Part shown: in pieces, positions 24,831-32,690 of the stretch
How the letters are laid out: every line of letters starts with the position of its first letter
Numbering within the stretch: position 1 is the stretch's first letter
NCBI GenBank assembly: GCA_964403885.1
Contig: CAYOHY010000012.1
Coordinates: 1 to 46,814, forward strand
Source: CAYOHY01 sp964403885
GTDB taxonomy: Bacteria > Actinomycetota > Coriobacteriia > Anaerosomatales > PHET01
DNA: 46,814 bases
Reading direction: 5' to 3'
Translations under genes and position numbers: made by a program
The notes under the pieces: model-generated
The model's database searches: none
The model's input: the letters and a program-made list of their open reading frames with translations, nothing else
Told to the model about the DNA's origin: nothing

Positions 24831-24928
24831 GGTGGATTTTCGGTGGAGAGAGCAGGGGAAATGCGCTCGGGGCGTACACTTCGCTTTGGAGGGGCGGGCT
24901 GTCGACACGACGTCTTGAAGGAGACCTG

Positions 24929-25636
24929 ATGACTGCCGAGACCAAGCGCATCCTGCTTGTTGAAGACGAGAAGACCATCCGAGACACCGTCGCCGCGTAT
25001 CTTGAGCGCGAGGGCTACTGGGTCACTCCTGCCGAGGACGGCGCGGTGGCACTGGAGAACTTCGGCAAGCACCGGTTCGACCTCGTGGTGCTCGACCTCA
25101 TGTTGCCGAAGGTGTCGGGCGAGGATGTGTGCCGGGCGATCCGCGACGCATCCGACGTGCCGATCATCATGCTCACCGCCAAAGGCGAGCTGGAGGACCG
25201 TGTCGCCGGTCTCGAGTTGGGCGCCGACGACTACCTCGTGAAGCCGTTCTCTCCCCGCGAGCTCGTCGCGCGCGTCAGGGCGCTCATGCGTCGCGCCCAC
25301 GTGGGCGAGGAGCCCCAGCGCGATCGGCTGGTGTACGGCGATCTTGAGATCGATGTCTCGGGGCACAAGGCTTTCCTGCGCGGCGAAGAGCTCGACCTGA
25401 CGGCGAGTGAGTTCAAGCTGCTCACCACCTTGTCGCGCTACCCGGGCCGCGTGTACTCGCGCATGGAGCTCGTCGAGAAGGTGCTGGGCTACGACTTCGA
25501 GGGCTACGAGCGCACCATCGACAGCCACGTGAAGAACCTGCGCGCGAAGCTCGAGGACGACCCGCGCGACCCCACCTTCATCTACACCGTTCACGGCGTG
25601 GGCTATCGCTTCGAGGCACCCAAGTCTGATGACTGA
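24929..25636 (+). CDS. OmpR/PhoB-type response regulator
   Basis: A 235-residue regulator. Receiver domain 1-120 with acidic cluster EDE (12-14), phospho-acceptor Asp 56 (VVLDLMLPKVSG), Thr in MLTAKGE and Lys in YLVKPFSPRE. A winged-helix output domain occupies about 135-230 (LTASEFKLLTTLSRYPGRVY, ending in YTVHGVGYRFE). GAAGGAG is 5 bases before the ATG. The stop overlaps the kinase start by 8 bases. Confidence 0.95.
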   Translation: MTAETKRILLVEDEKTIRDTVAAYLEREGYWVTPAEDGAVALENFGKHRFDLVVLDLMLPKVSGEDVCRAIRDASDVPIIMLTAKGELEDRVAGLELGADDYLVKPFSPRELVARVRALMRRAHVGEEPQRDRLVYGDLEIDVSGHKAFLRGEELDLTASEFKLLTTLSRYPGRVYSRMELVEKVLGYDFEGYERTIDSHVKNLRAKLEDDPRDPTFIYTVHGVGYRFEAPKSDD

Positions 25637-27059
25637 CGCCGCACCCGCCGATGTGACGCCCTCCGGGGGCTCGGTTCCCCATCCGCACGGCACGTTCAGC
25701 CGGCGGCTCGCGGTGGCGTTCGCGGCGGTTGCGGCCCTTACGGTCGCGCTCGTGGCCGTGCTCATCTCCATGGCCTGGAACTACCAGTTCGACCAGTACC
25801 TCAAGGGCAATCTCGAGCGAATCGCCGATGGCGTCGCGCAGATCGCCGTCGAGGCGTACCCGCAGTACGGCGGGTGGAGCATCCAGACCCTGTCGGTGAT
25901 ACCGCGGTTCGGTCCCATGCGAGGCATCGCCGTTCAGATCACGGACCCCAAAGGCGAGGTCATCTACGACGACGTCTCGGACAACACCCACCTGCAAGAC
26001 GCGTTGGGGACAGCGGCCGATCGCCAGTTCGCGCTCGATCCTGACGGCCCCGTGGTCACCTCGCCCGTGGTCGTGAACGGCGAGACCGTGGGCACCGTGC
26101 GCGTGTGGGCCTATGGGCCCGGCGCGGCGATGACCGATCGAGACGCGCAGTTCCGCAGCGGATCGTTGACAGCTCTCACCATCGCGGCTCTTGTCGCGAT
26201 CGCGTTCGCCTCCATCGGAGGCATGTGGTACGCGACGCGCCTCGTCCGGCCGATCAACGCCATCACCGCCACCGCCCGGTCGCTTCGCCAGGGTGACCGC
26301 GAGGCCCGCACCGGGCTCGACGGTGACGACGAGATCTCCGTGCTGGGCAAGACGCTCGACGAGATGGCCGACGCCATCGAGGCGGATCGTGAGCTTGAGC
26401 GCCGACTTACCGCCGACGTCGCTCACGAGCTGCGCACGCCGCTCCAGGCGATCCAGGCCACCGTCGAGGCGATGCAGGACGGCGTCCTTCCGGCCGACGA
26501 GGAGCGTCTGGGTATCGTTCGCGACGAGACGGTCCGCTTGGCTCGGCTCGCCGATGCGATCCTCGAGCTCACGCGTCTCGAGCGGGGCTCGCTGCCCTTT
26601 GCCATGGAGGAGATCTGCCTCGCGACGCCGGTTCGTGCGGCCGCCGACTCGCTCGCTGCGCTCATCGACGCCGCGCAGCTCACGTTGACCACGCAGATCG
26701 ACGAGTGCGTCAAGGTCGTCGGGGACGCGGACCGTCTTCAGCAGGCGGCAGGCAATCTGCTGAGCAACGCGGCGCGCTACACCAAGCCCGGTGGATCGAT
26801 CGATGTGACGCTGGTCGCCGAAGCGGGTTGCGCCGTACTGCGCGTCTCAGACACCGGGATCGGCATCGCCGAGGAGGACCTCACCAACGTCTTCGGCCGC
26901 TTCTGGCGGGCGGACGCCGCGCGCGCGACTGCGACCGGCGGTCTGGGCGTGGGCCTTGCGGTCACCCGCGAGATCGTCGAGCGACACCGCGGCACCATCG
27001 TCGCCGAGCGCCGTGAGGGCGGCGGCACCGTCTTCTCCATCAAGCTCCCGCTCGCTTAG
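25629..27059 (+). CDS. BaeS-like HAMP sensor histidine kinase
   Basis: A 476-residue kinase. First membrane helix about 27-51, an extracytoplasmic sensor of about 125 residues, second helix about 181-203, HAMP (204-255, with LVRPINAI and LGKTLDEMADAI), HisKA with His 266 in ADVAHELRTPLQA, and HATPase with N box NLLSNAARYTKPGG, G1 DTGIGIAEEDL, F box FGRFWRAD and G2 GLGVGLAV. Partner of the overlapping upstream regulator. The signal is probably extracytoplasmic. Confidence 0.95.
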   Translation: MTDAAPADVTPSGGSVPHPHGTFSRRLAVAFAAVAALTVALVAVLISMAWNYQFDQYLKGNLERIADGVAQIAVEAYPQYGGWSIQTLSVIPRFGPMRGIAVQITDPKGEVIYDDVSDNTHLQDALGTAADRQFALDPDGPVVTSPVVVNGETVGTVRVWAYGPGAAMTDRDAQFRSGSLTALTIAALVAIAFASIGGMWYATRLVRPINAITATARSLRQGDREARTGLDGDDEISVLGKTLDEMADAIEADRELERRLTADVAHELRTPLQAIQATVEAMQDGVLPADEERLGIVRDETVRLARLADAILELTRLERGSLPFAMEEICLATPVRAAADSLAALIDAAQLTLTTQIDECVKVVGDADRLQQAAGNLLSNAARYTKPGGSIDVTLVAEAGCAVLRVSDTGIGIAEEDLTNVFGRFWRADAARATATGGLGVGLAVTREIVERHRGTIVAERREGGGTVFSIKLPLA

Positions 27060-27182
27060 CGGTCCACCGTCTCGTGCATCGCGGATCGCGTCCGAGGAGG
27101 GCGCGCCGTGGCGTGTTGCGAGGTCGCACGGGTATCCTCTGTACCAGTCGCACCCACGCACGTACTCAGGGGAAGGGACCTC

Positions 27183-27404
27183 GTGATCTTCGGACTGGTC
27201 ATCACGCCCGTCGTCCTCATGACCGGCGGCACGGTTTTGCTCCTGCTCGTGACGTTTCAGTTCCTCCAGGGCCGTCGGATCATCCACTTCAAGGGCCCGC
27301 TCCACATGAAGGTGCACAAGGCCTGCGCATGGGCGCTTCTCGCTCTCGCCATCGTCCACGGGTTGCTCGGCTTTGTGTTCGGTCTTGGGCTGACCATCGG
27401 CTGA
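27183..27404 (+). CDS. Two-helix membrane protein with histidine pairs
   Basis: A 73-residue protein with GTG start and GGGAAGGGA just upstream. Helix 1 spans about 3-28 and helix 2 about 44-70. Histidines are at 35, 41, 45 and 59. His 45 and His 59 are 14 apart on the second helix, the spacing by which one helix of bc1-type cytochrome b ligates two haems. No known family recognised. It lies just before the pur genes and is followed by a candidate promoter. A longer upstream frame exists (from 27108) but lacks a ribosome site. Confidence 0.6.
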   Translation: MIFGLVITPVVLMTGGTVLLLLVTFQFLQGRRIIHFKGPLHMKVHKACAWALLALAIVHGLLGFVFGLGLTIG

Positions 27405-27418
27405 GCGCGGGTTCGCCC

Positions 27419-27447
27419 TTACCCCGAAGGGGCGCATCGCCTACAAT
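27419..27447 (+). promoter_or_regulatory. Candidate promoter of purC
   Basis: TTACCC, a 17-base spacer and TACAAT (27442-27447). A similar GCTACAATG -10 context occurs before purL at 46389-46394. The -35 is weak, so this is tentative. Confidence 0.4.
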
Positions 27448-27529
27448 GTGCGCGTGCGCCGCGCCCCCGCAGTCCTTCATCGTCACCCGGGTGTGGCCGT
27501 CGAGTCCAGACGACCCCCGGGAGATATAC

Positions 27530-28420
27530 GTGCCTGACTTCTCCGACCTCCGTCCCGATTCGCAGGGCAAGGTCCGTGATCTGTTCGACCTTGGCGACAA
27601 GCTTCTGCTTGTGGCGTCCGATCGCATCAGCGCGTTCGACTTCGTGCTTCCCGAGGCCATCCCGTTCAAGGGAGAGGTGCTCACCAAGCTGTCGCTGTTC
27701 TGGTTCGAGCTGCTCGCCGACGTGGTGCCCAACCACCTGCTCTCCGCCGACGTGGCCGACCTTCCCGAGGAGTTCGCTCCCCACGCCGAGTACCTGCGTG
27801 GCCGCTTCATGCTGGTGAAGAAGGCCAAGGTCTACCCGGTCGAGTGCATCGTTCGCGGCTACCTCGCGGGCTCCGGCCTCAAGGAGTACAACGCGCAGGG
27901 CACCGTGTGCGGCATCCCGCTGCCGGATGGCCTCGTCGAGTCGAGCCGACTCGAGCAGCCGCTCTTCACCCCCAGCACCAAGGCCGAGATCGGCGACCAC
28001 GACGAGAACATCAGCTTCGAGCGCATGGTCGAGATCGTGGGTTCGGAGACCGCCGAGGATCTGCGGGCCAAGTCCATCGCCGTGTACTCGGCGGCGCGTG
28101 ACCATGCCGCCACGCGCGGAATCATCATCGCTGACACCAAGTTCGAGTTTGGCGACATCAACGGCGAGATGACCCTCGTCGACGAGGTGCTCACCCCGGA
28201 CTCGAGCCGATTCTGGCCCGCCGACTCCTATGCGGCCGGCGCCAGCCAGCCCAGCTTCGACAAGCAGTTCGTGCGTGACTGGCTCGAGGCCAGCGGCTGG
28301 GACAAGCAGCCCCCCGTGCCCTCGCTGCCGCGTGACGTCATCGAGGCGACCTCGGCGAAGTACATCCAGGCCTATGAGCTCATCACGGGCCGGACATTCG
28401 AACCGGAAGGGGCCGCCTGA
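27530..28420 (+). CDS. purC: Phosphoribosylaminoimidazole-succinocarboxamide synthase
   Basis: A 296-residue SAICAR synthetase, which joins CAIR and aspartate using ATP in purine synthesis. Signatures: QGKVRDLFDLGDKLLLVASDRISAFD, VECIVRGYLAGSGLKEY, GIIIADTKFEFGD, and LVDEVLTPDSSRFW. The length fits the longer yeast-like form. The start is GTG with GGGAG 6 bases upstream (VPDFSDLRPDSQGK); the frame is open further upstream but not family-like. First gene of a group with purS and purQ. Confidence 0.96.
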   Translation: MPDFSDLRPDSQGKVRDLFDLGDKLLLVASDRISAFDFVLPEAIPFKGEVLTKLSLFWFELLADVVPNHLLSADVADLPEEFAPHAEYLRGRFMLVKKAKVYPVECIVRGYLAGSGLKEYNAQGTVCGIPLPDGLVESSRLEQPLFTPSTKAEIGDHDENISFERMVEIVGSETAEDLRAKSIAVYSAARDHAATRGIIIADTKFEFGDINGEMTLVDEVLTPDSSRFWPADSYAAGASQPSFDKQFVRDWLEASGWDKQPPVPSLPRDVIEATSAKYIQAYELITGRTFEPEGAA

Positions 28421-28421
28421 T

Positions 28422-28823
28422 ATGGCGCGTCGTAGTGCGATGAATCAGCGCTACCAGAAGCAGGGCCTGCCCGCTGGCAAGACCCGGCGCTCGGCGGCCT
28501 CGGCCAAGCCCAAGCGTTCCGTGGGGACCGCCCCTGTGAAGGCCAAGTCCTCGAAGCCGGCTTCGGCGAAGCAGTCCTACGTCATGCACCCGCCCACTCC
28601 CGAGTACACCTTGTGGAGGCGCATCTGGTGGGTGCTGTTGGGCGTTGCGATCGCGCTGACCACCGCGTCGTACTTCGCGATGAAGAGCCAGGTGGGCCAG
28701 CTGGGCAACATCTTGTTGGGTGCGGGCTACGCGTCGATGTTCGCCGCGCTCGCCGTCGACTGGTTCAAGTTGCGCAAGATGCGCAAGGAGTACGCCGAAG
28801 AGCAGCACAACACCAAGTCCTGA
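28422..28823 (+). CDS. Basic small membrane protein within the pur group
   Basis: A 133-residue protein with a long Lys/Arg/Ala/Ser-rich N-terminus (1-55) and two hydrophobic helices (about 69-88 and 93-115), ending in a charged tail. ATG follows the purC stop by one base. It resembles the small basic membrane proteins found near cell-division or lipid genes in Actinomycetota, but I do not recognise a family. Position between purC and purS implies co-transcription. Confidence 0.7.
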   Translation: MARRSAMNQRYQKQGLPAGKTRRSAASAKPKRSVGTAPVKAKSSKPASAKQSYVMHPPTPEYTLWRRIWWVLLGVAIALTTASYFAMKSQVGQLGNILLGAGYASMFAALAVDWFKLRKMRKEYAEEQHNTKS

Positions 28824-28848
28824 CCGCGCGCGAGAAAGGGAGCCTACC

Positions 28849-29082
28849 GTGGCGCGCTACGAGATCTTCGTTACCTATAAGACCGGCATCTTCGATCCTC
28901 CCGGCGCGACCGCCGAGCGTGCGCTCGCGAACCTGGGCTATGAGGGCGTCGAGAGCGTCCAGATCGGCAAGTACATCCGCTTCGCGGGCGACGTCGATCT
29001 CGCCACGGTCACCGAGATGTGCGAGAAGCTGCTCGCCAACCCGGTGATCGAGGACTTCCGCATCGAGACGGTCGAGGAGTAG
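28849..29082 (+). CDS. purS: Phosphoribosylformylglycinamidine synthase subunit PurS
   Basis: A 77-residue protein of the small-subunit type: ARYEIFVTYKTGIFDPPG at the N-terminus, RALANLGYEGVESVQIGKY in the middle and NPVIEDFRIE at the end. PurS bridges PurL and PurQ in the three-subunit FGAM synthetase. GTG start with AAAGGGAG upstream. Three bases separate it from purQ. Its partner purL is about 17 kb away in this window. Confidence 0.95.
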   Translation: MARYEIFVTYKTGIFDPPGATAERALANLGYEGVESVQIGKYIRFAGDVDLATVTEMCEKLLANPVIEDFRIETVEE

Positions 29083-29085
29083 GCC

Positions 29086-29781
29086 ATGCGCTTCGGCGTC
29101 GTAATCTTCCCCGGCTCCAACTGCGAGCAGGACGTGGTCCACGCGGCCAACCACCTTGGCTTCGAGGCCGACTACGTGTGGCACGGCGACACGGATCTGT
29201 CCGGCTTCGACGCGATCGTGCTGCCGGGCGGCTTCAGCTACGGCGACTACATCCGCTGTGGCGCCGTTGCCCGCTTCAGCCCCGTCATGAGTGAGGTCGT
29301 GCGCTTCGCCGAGAAGGGCGGACCTGTGCTGGGGGTCTGCAACGGCTTCCAGATCCTCACCGAGGCCCACCTGCTCCCCGGTGCGCTCCTGCGCAACCGC
29401 GGCCTCAAGTTCATCTGCAAGACCGTGAACCTGCGCGTCGACGGCTCCTGCGACTGGCTCGATGAGCCCGTGGGCACGGTGCTCGAGGTGCCGATCAACC
29501 ACAACGAGGGCAACTACACCTGTGACGCCGAGACGCTTGCGCGCCTCAACGCCAACGGGCAGGTCATCGTGCGCTACTGCGAGGCCGACGGCTCCTCGGC
29601 GCCCGGCGGCAGCGCTCCCAACGGCGCGATGGATGACATCGCCGGCATCTGCAACGAGCGCGGCAACGTGTTCGGCCTCATGCCGCACCCGGAGCGCGTG
29701 GTCGACCCCGCCGGCGGCGGCACCGACGGCCAGGCGTTCTTCACCACCGTCGTTCGCAAGCTCGCCCAGGTAGCCGGCTAG
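29086..29781 (+). CDS. purQ: Phosphoribosylformylglycinamidine synthase glutaminase subunit PurQ
   Basis: A 231-residue class-I glutamine amidotransferase that feeds ammonia to PurL. The nucleophile is Cys 85 in GVCNGFQIL; the His/Glu pair lies in MPHPERV near the C-terminus. The N-terminal FPGSNCEQD and GGFSYGDYIRCG segments are diagnostic of PurQ. Its stop overlaps the next GTG by one base. Confidence 0.96.
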   Translation: MRFGVVIFPGSNCEQDVVHAANHLGFEADYVWHGDTDLSGFDAIVLPGGFSYGDYIRCGAVARFSPVMSEVVRFAEKGGPVLGVCNGFQILTEAHLLPGALLRNRGLKFICKTVNLRVDGSCDWLDEPVGTVLEVPINHNEGNYTCDAETLARLNANGQVIVRYCEADGSSAPGGSAPNGAMDDIAGICNERGNVFGLMPHPERVVDPAGGGTDGQAFFTTVVRKLAQVAG

Positions 29782-30203
29782 TGCACGGAGACCTCTCGCT
29801 GGGCGGTCCCGTGTGGCTGTTCGCCGTGGTGCTGCTCGGCCTGTGCTTCGGTCTGGCGGTCTTTGTGGCCGGCGACGCGTTCATGCCGCGTCGCGCCCAC
29901 CGCTGGACCGAGCTCAGCGAGCCCCGCTGGGCGTGGGTCGTGCCGCAGGCCATCTGGCTCGTGGCCCTGTTCGTGGCACAGTTCCCCGGATTCGGGCCCG
30001 TCTCGGCGGGGGTGCTCATCGCCACCCCCTTCATGCTGGCCGTGCAGGTCGCCTACCTTCTCCGCGTGGTGTTCCCGCGCGTCGAGGACACGCAGGCGCA
30101 CGCCGATGAGGCCGCAGACCCTGCGGTGCCGGTCGAGGGCGAACCCTCGGCGGCCGACGCCTCACCCGCTTCTCCCGACGCGGGTATCAACTCTCCCGAG
30201 TGA
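29781..30203 (+). CDS. Hypothetical membrane protein coupled to purQ
   Basis: A 140-residue protein starting with GTG inside the purQ stop codon. Three hydrophobic helices (about 9-31, 50-66, 74-97) are followed by an acidic, Ala/Pro-rich tail (98-140). AEP-type low-complexity residues fill the tail. No family recognised. Coupling to purQ suggests co-expression, not necessarily a purine role. Confidence 0.65.
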   Translation: MHGDLSLGGPVWLFAVVLLGLCFGLAVFVAGDAFMPRRAHRWTELSEPRWAWVVPQAIWLVALFVAQFPGFGPVSAGVLIATPFMLAVQVAYLLRVVFPRVEDTQAHADEAADPAVPVEGEPSAADASPASPDAGINSPE

Positions 30204-30226
30204 CCCACACCTGAAAGGTGAGTGCT

Positions 30227-32410
30227 ATGCCTGTTCCCGCCGATGTCACCTCGGCTCTTGAGCTTGCGCACATGATGGCCGAGATGGAGCGTTTCGATGA
30301 GGCGGAGGTCGAGTGCCGTCGCGCGCTCTCGCTCGCCGATCAGGTCTTTGGCCCTGAGAGCGTCAACTCCTTCGAGATCCTGGGCGAGCTGATCGACCTG
30401 CAGGCCGAGCTGGGCGATCCCGAGGTGGGCGAGCCGTTCGTGCGCCGCCGCGTCGAGCTCGCCACGCTGCTCTTTGGCCCCGACGACGAGCGTGTCGCCG
30501 ACGCACTGCACGAGCACGCCTCGGTCCTGGGCCTCATCGGCCGCTACGACGAGGCCGAGCTCGCCGCGCGCCGCTACCTCGAAGTCGCCGAGGAGATCGT
30601 GGGCGCGGACGACCTGGCGATCGCCACCGGTCTCGCCACGCTGGGAACCCTGCTCGCTGAGTCCGGCCGCCCCGACGAGGCCGAGGCGCCGTTGCGTCGC
30701 GCGCTCGACATCGCCGCCGCGCAAGACGCACAGACCGAGCCTGAAGCGCTCGACATCTGGGTGGCGCTGTCGCTCGTGCTCGAGGACACCGGCCGTGCCG
30801 AGGAGAGCGCCGCGACGATGCGCCGCCTGCTCGACCTGCTCGCCGACGATCCCGAGGCCGAGCCCTACGACGAGGCGCGCGTCTTGAACCGGCTCGCCTC
30901 GGCGTTGCGTCTGCTCGAGCGTTTTGGCGAGGCCGCCGATGTGATGCGTCGCGCGATCGCGCTGCTCGAGGCCGACGACGAGAACGACCCCGGCCTCACC
31001 GTGTTCTATGAGAACCTCGCGAACCTGCTCGACGAGATGGGCGAGTTCGAGGCCTCCGACGACGCGTGGGTCCGTGCCCTCGCCCTCGCCGAGCAGACCT
31101 TTGGCCCCGATGAACTCGCGTACGGCGACGCGCTCGCGAACTACGCGACCGCGCTGTTCGACCGTGGCGAGTCCCCGCGCGCCGAGCCGTTCGTGCGTCG
31201 TGCGATCCGCGTGTTCGAGACCGCGGGGCTCGACCCCGAGGCGCTCGCCGCCAACCTCAACCGGCTCGCGGGCATCCTGGGCGACCAGGGCCGCTTCGAC
31301 GAGGCGGAGGAGCAGTACCGCCGCGCGCTCGACCTGCTCGAGCAGCAGGGCGTCACCGACGACCCTCGCGTCGCCATCGCGCTGACCAACCTGGGCCAGC
31401 TCCTCTTCGACAAGGGCGACCTCGACCGCGCTGAGGACGCGTTGCGCGCGTCGATCGAGATGGGGGAGCGCGTCTTCGCAGACGATCCCGCCATGCTCGT
31501 GCAGCCGTTCACGCGCCTGGGCGACGTGCTCGGCGAGCTCGAGGACGACCGTGCTGAGGCCGCCTACAAGCGGGCCATCAACTGCGCCGAGCAGACCGGC
31601 GACCTCTACACGCCGGACGCGGCGGCTGCATTGCGCGGACTGGGAGCGCTCTACATCGTGTTCGAGCGGCCCGAAGACGCACAGGAGCCCCTCGAGCAGG
31701 CGCTCGACATCCAGCGCACCGTCTTTGGCGACGCCAACCCCGAGGTCTCGCTCACCGCGAGCCTTGCCGCTGTCGCCCTGCGCGCGCAGTTCCGCTACGA
31801 CGATGCGCTCGAGTACGCGCGTCTGGCGGTGACCTCGCTCGAGGAGATGGGCGACGCCCCGGCAGAGCGCCTGGCCGACGAGTTGGGTTTCCTGGGCACC
31901 ACGCTTCACGCCCTCGAGCGCTACGACGAGGCCGAAGAGGTGCTCTCGCGCGCCGAGGAGGCCGCGATCAGCGCACTGACCGAAGACGACGAGGCCGTGC
32001 TGTGGATCCGCGATCGTCGCGGCGCCGCTCTGGTCGAGATGGAGCACTACGAAGACGCCGAGGCGATCTTCGAGCGCCAGCTCGAGCTGCTCGGCGAGAA
32101 GTCCGAGCCGTGGGAGCCCCGTGCAGGGGCGTTGGCCGGGCTCGCGAAGTCGGCCCTCAAGCAGGAGCGCTTCTCGGACGCGTACGAGTACGCGTCGGCC
32201 GCCGTGTCCGTGCACTCGGATGCGACGTCGCCCGATGATCCCGAGCTCGCCTACGGCTACCGTCGGATCGCCAAGGCGCTGGACGGCATGGAGCGCCACG
32301 AGGAGGCGGCCGATGCCGCGATGCGCGGCCTCGAGCTCGCCGAGGACCTCGATCCCCGCGACCCCGACGCACCTGCGCTTCGCGACGATCTGCGCCAGCT
32401 GCTGGGGTAG
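30227..32410 (+). CDS. Tetratricopeptide-repeat protein, kinesin-light-chain type
   Basis: A 727-residue, strongly acidic, soluble protein made almost wholly of 42-residue TPR units. Each has the pattern of a helix with L..Y/F..A..RRAL/LA followed by a short FGPDD-type loop and a second helix, e.g. YDEAELAARRYLEVAEEIVG and FDEAEEQYRRALDLLEQQG. No signal peptide, membrane helix or catalytic domain. AAAGGTGAG before the ATG at 30227. Such proteins act as protein-binding scaffolds. It is followed by 280 bases with dyads and then the copper oxidase. Confidence 0.88.
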   Translation: MPVPADVTSALELAHMMAEMERFDEAEVECRRALSLADQVFGPESVNSFEILGELIDLQAELGDPEVGEPFVRRRVELATLLFGPDDERVADALHEHASVLGLIGRYDEAELAARRYLEVAEEIVGADDLAIATGLATLGTLLAESGRPDEAEAPLRRALDIAAAQDAQTEPEALDIWVALSLVLEDTGRAEESAATMRRLLDLLADDPEAEPYDEARVLNRLASALRLLERFGEAADVMRRAIALLEADDENDPGLTVFYENLANLLDEMGEFEASDDAWVRALALAEQTFGPDELAYGDALANYATALFDRGESPRAEPFVRRAIRVFETAGLDPEALAANLNRLAGILGDQGRFDEAEEQYRRALDLLEQQGVTDDPRVAIALTNLGQLLFDKGDLDRAEDALRASIEMGERVFADDPAMLVQPFTRLGDVLGELEDDRAEAAYKRAINCAEQTGDLYTPDAAAALRGLGALYIVFERPEDAQEPLEQALDIQRTVFGDANPEVSLTASLAAVALRAQFRYDDALEYARLAVTSLEEMGDAPAERLADELGFLGTTLHALERYDEAEEVLSRAEEAAISALTEDDEAVLWIRDRRGAALVEMEHYEDAEAIFERQLELLGEKSEPWEPRAGALAGLAKSALKQERFSDAYEYASAAVSVHSDATSPDDPELAYGYRRIAKALDGMERHEEAADAAMRGLELAEDLDPRDPDAPALRDDLRQLLG

Positions 32411-32601
32411 TCCGCGGCGCGGTACCGAACGGCTTCGGGCCGTACCCGAAACATCCTCGAAACGCACGATTCACGAACCGTACCGCCCGGTATGCACGCT
32501 GGTCGGGCGCTATCGGCGTTTTGTCGGAATCGTGGAGGAATTGTGGTCATCACCTGTTTCCACGCAGGGGCTCCGCGGTATCCACTATCAGAGCGCGGTC
32601 C

Positions 32602-32650
32602 ACGGTTCGCGCAGCAGTTGAGTGCGCGCTAAAGCCGAACCGTCGACGGT
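32602..32650. promoter_or_regulatory. Inverted repeats upstream of the multicopper oxidase
   Basis: ACGGTTCG (32602-32609) and CGAACCGT (32636-32643) form an 8-base inverted repeat. The right arm overlaps a perfect 12-base palindrome ACCGTCGACGGT (32639-32650), 40 bases before the ATG. A repressor or activator site is plausible. The rest of the gap 32411-32601 shows no recognised element. Confidence 0.35.
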
Positions 32651-32690
32651 CTAACGAAGACCGCGAGCGCGTCTGGTGAGAGAGGAGCAA

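Noticed and set aside
30053..32467. An 804-codon open frame antisense to the TPR gene
   Set aside because: It lies opposite a clearly repetitive TPR protein and shows only the complement of its repeats.
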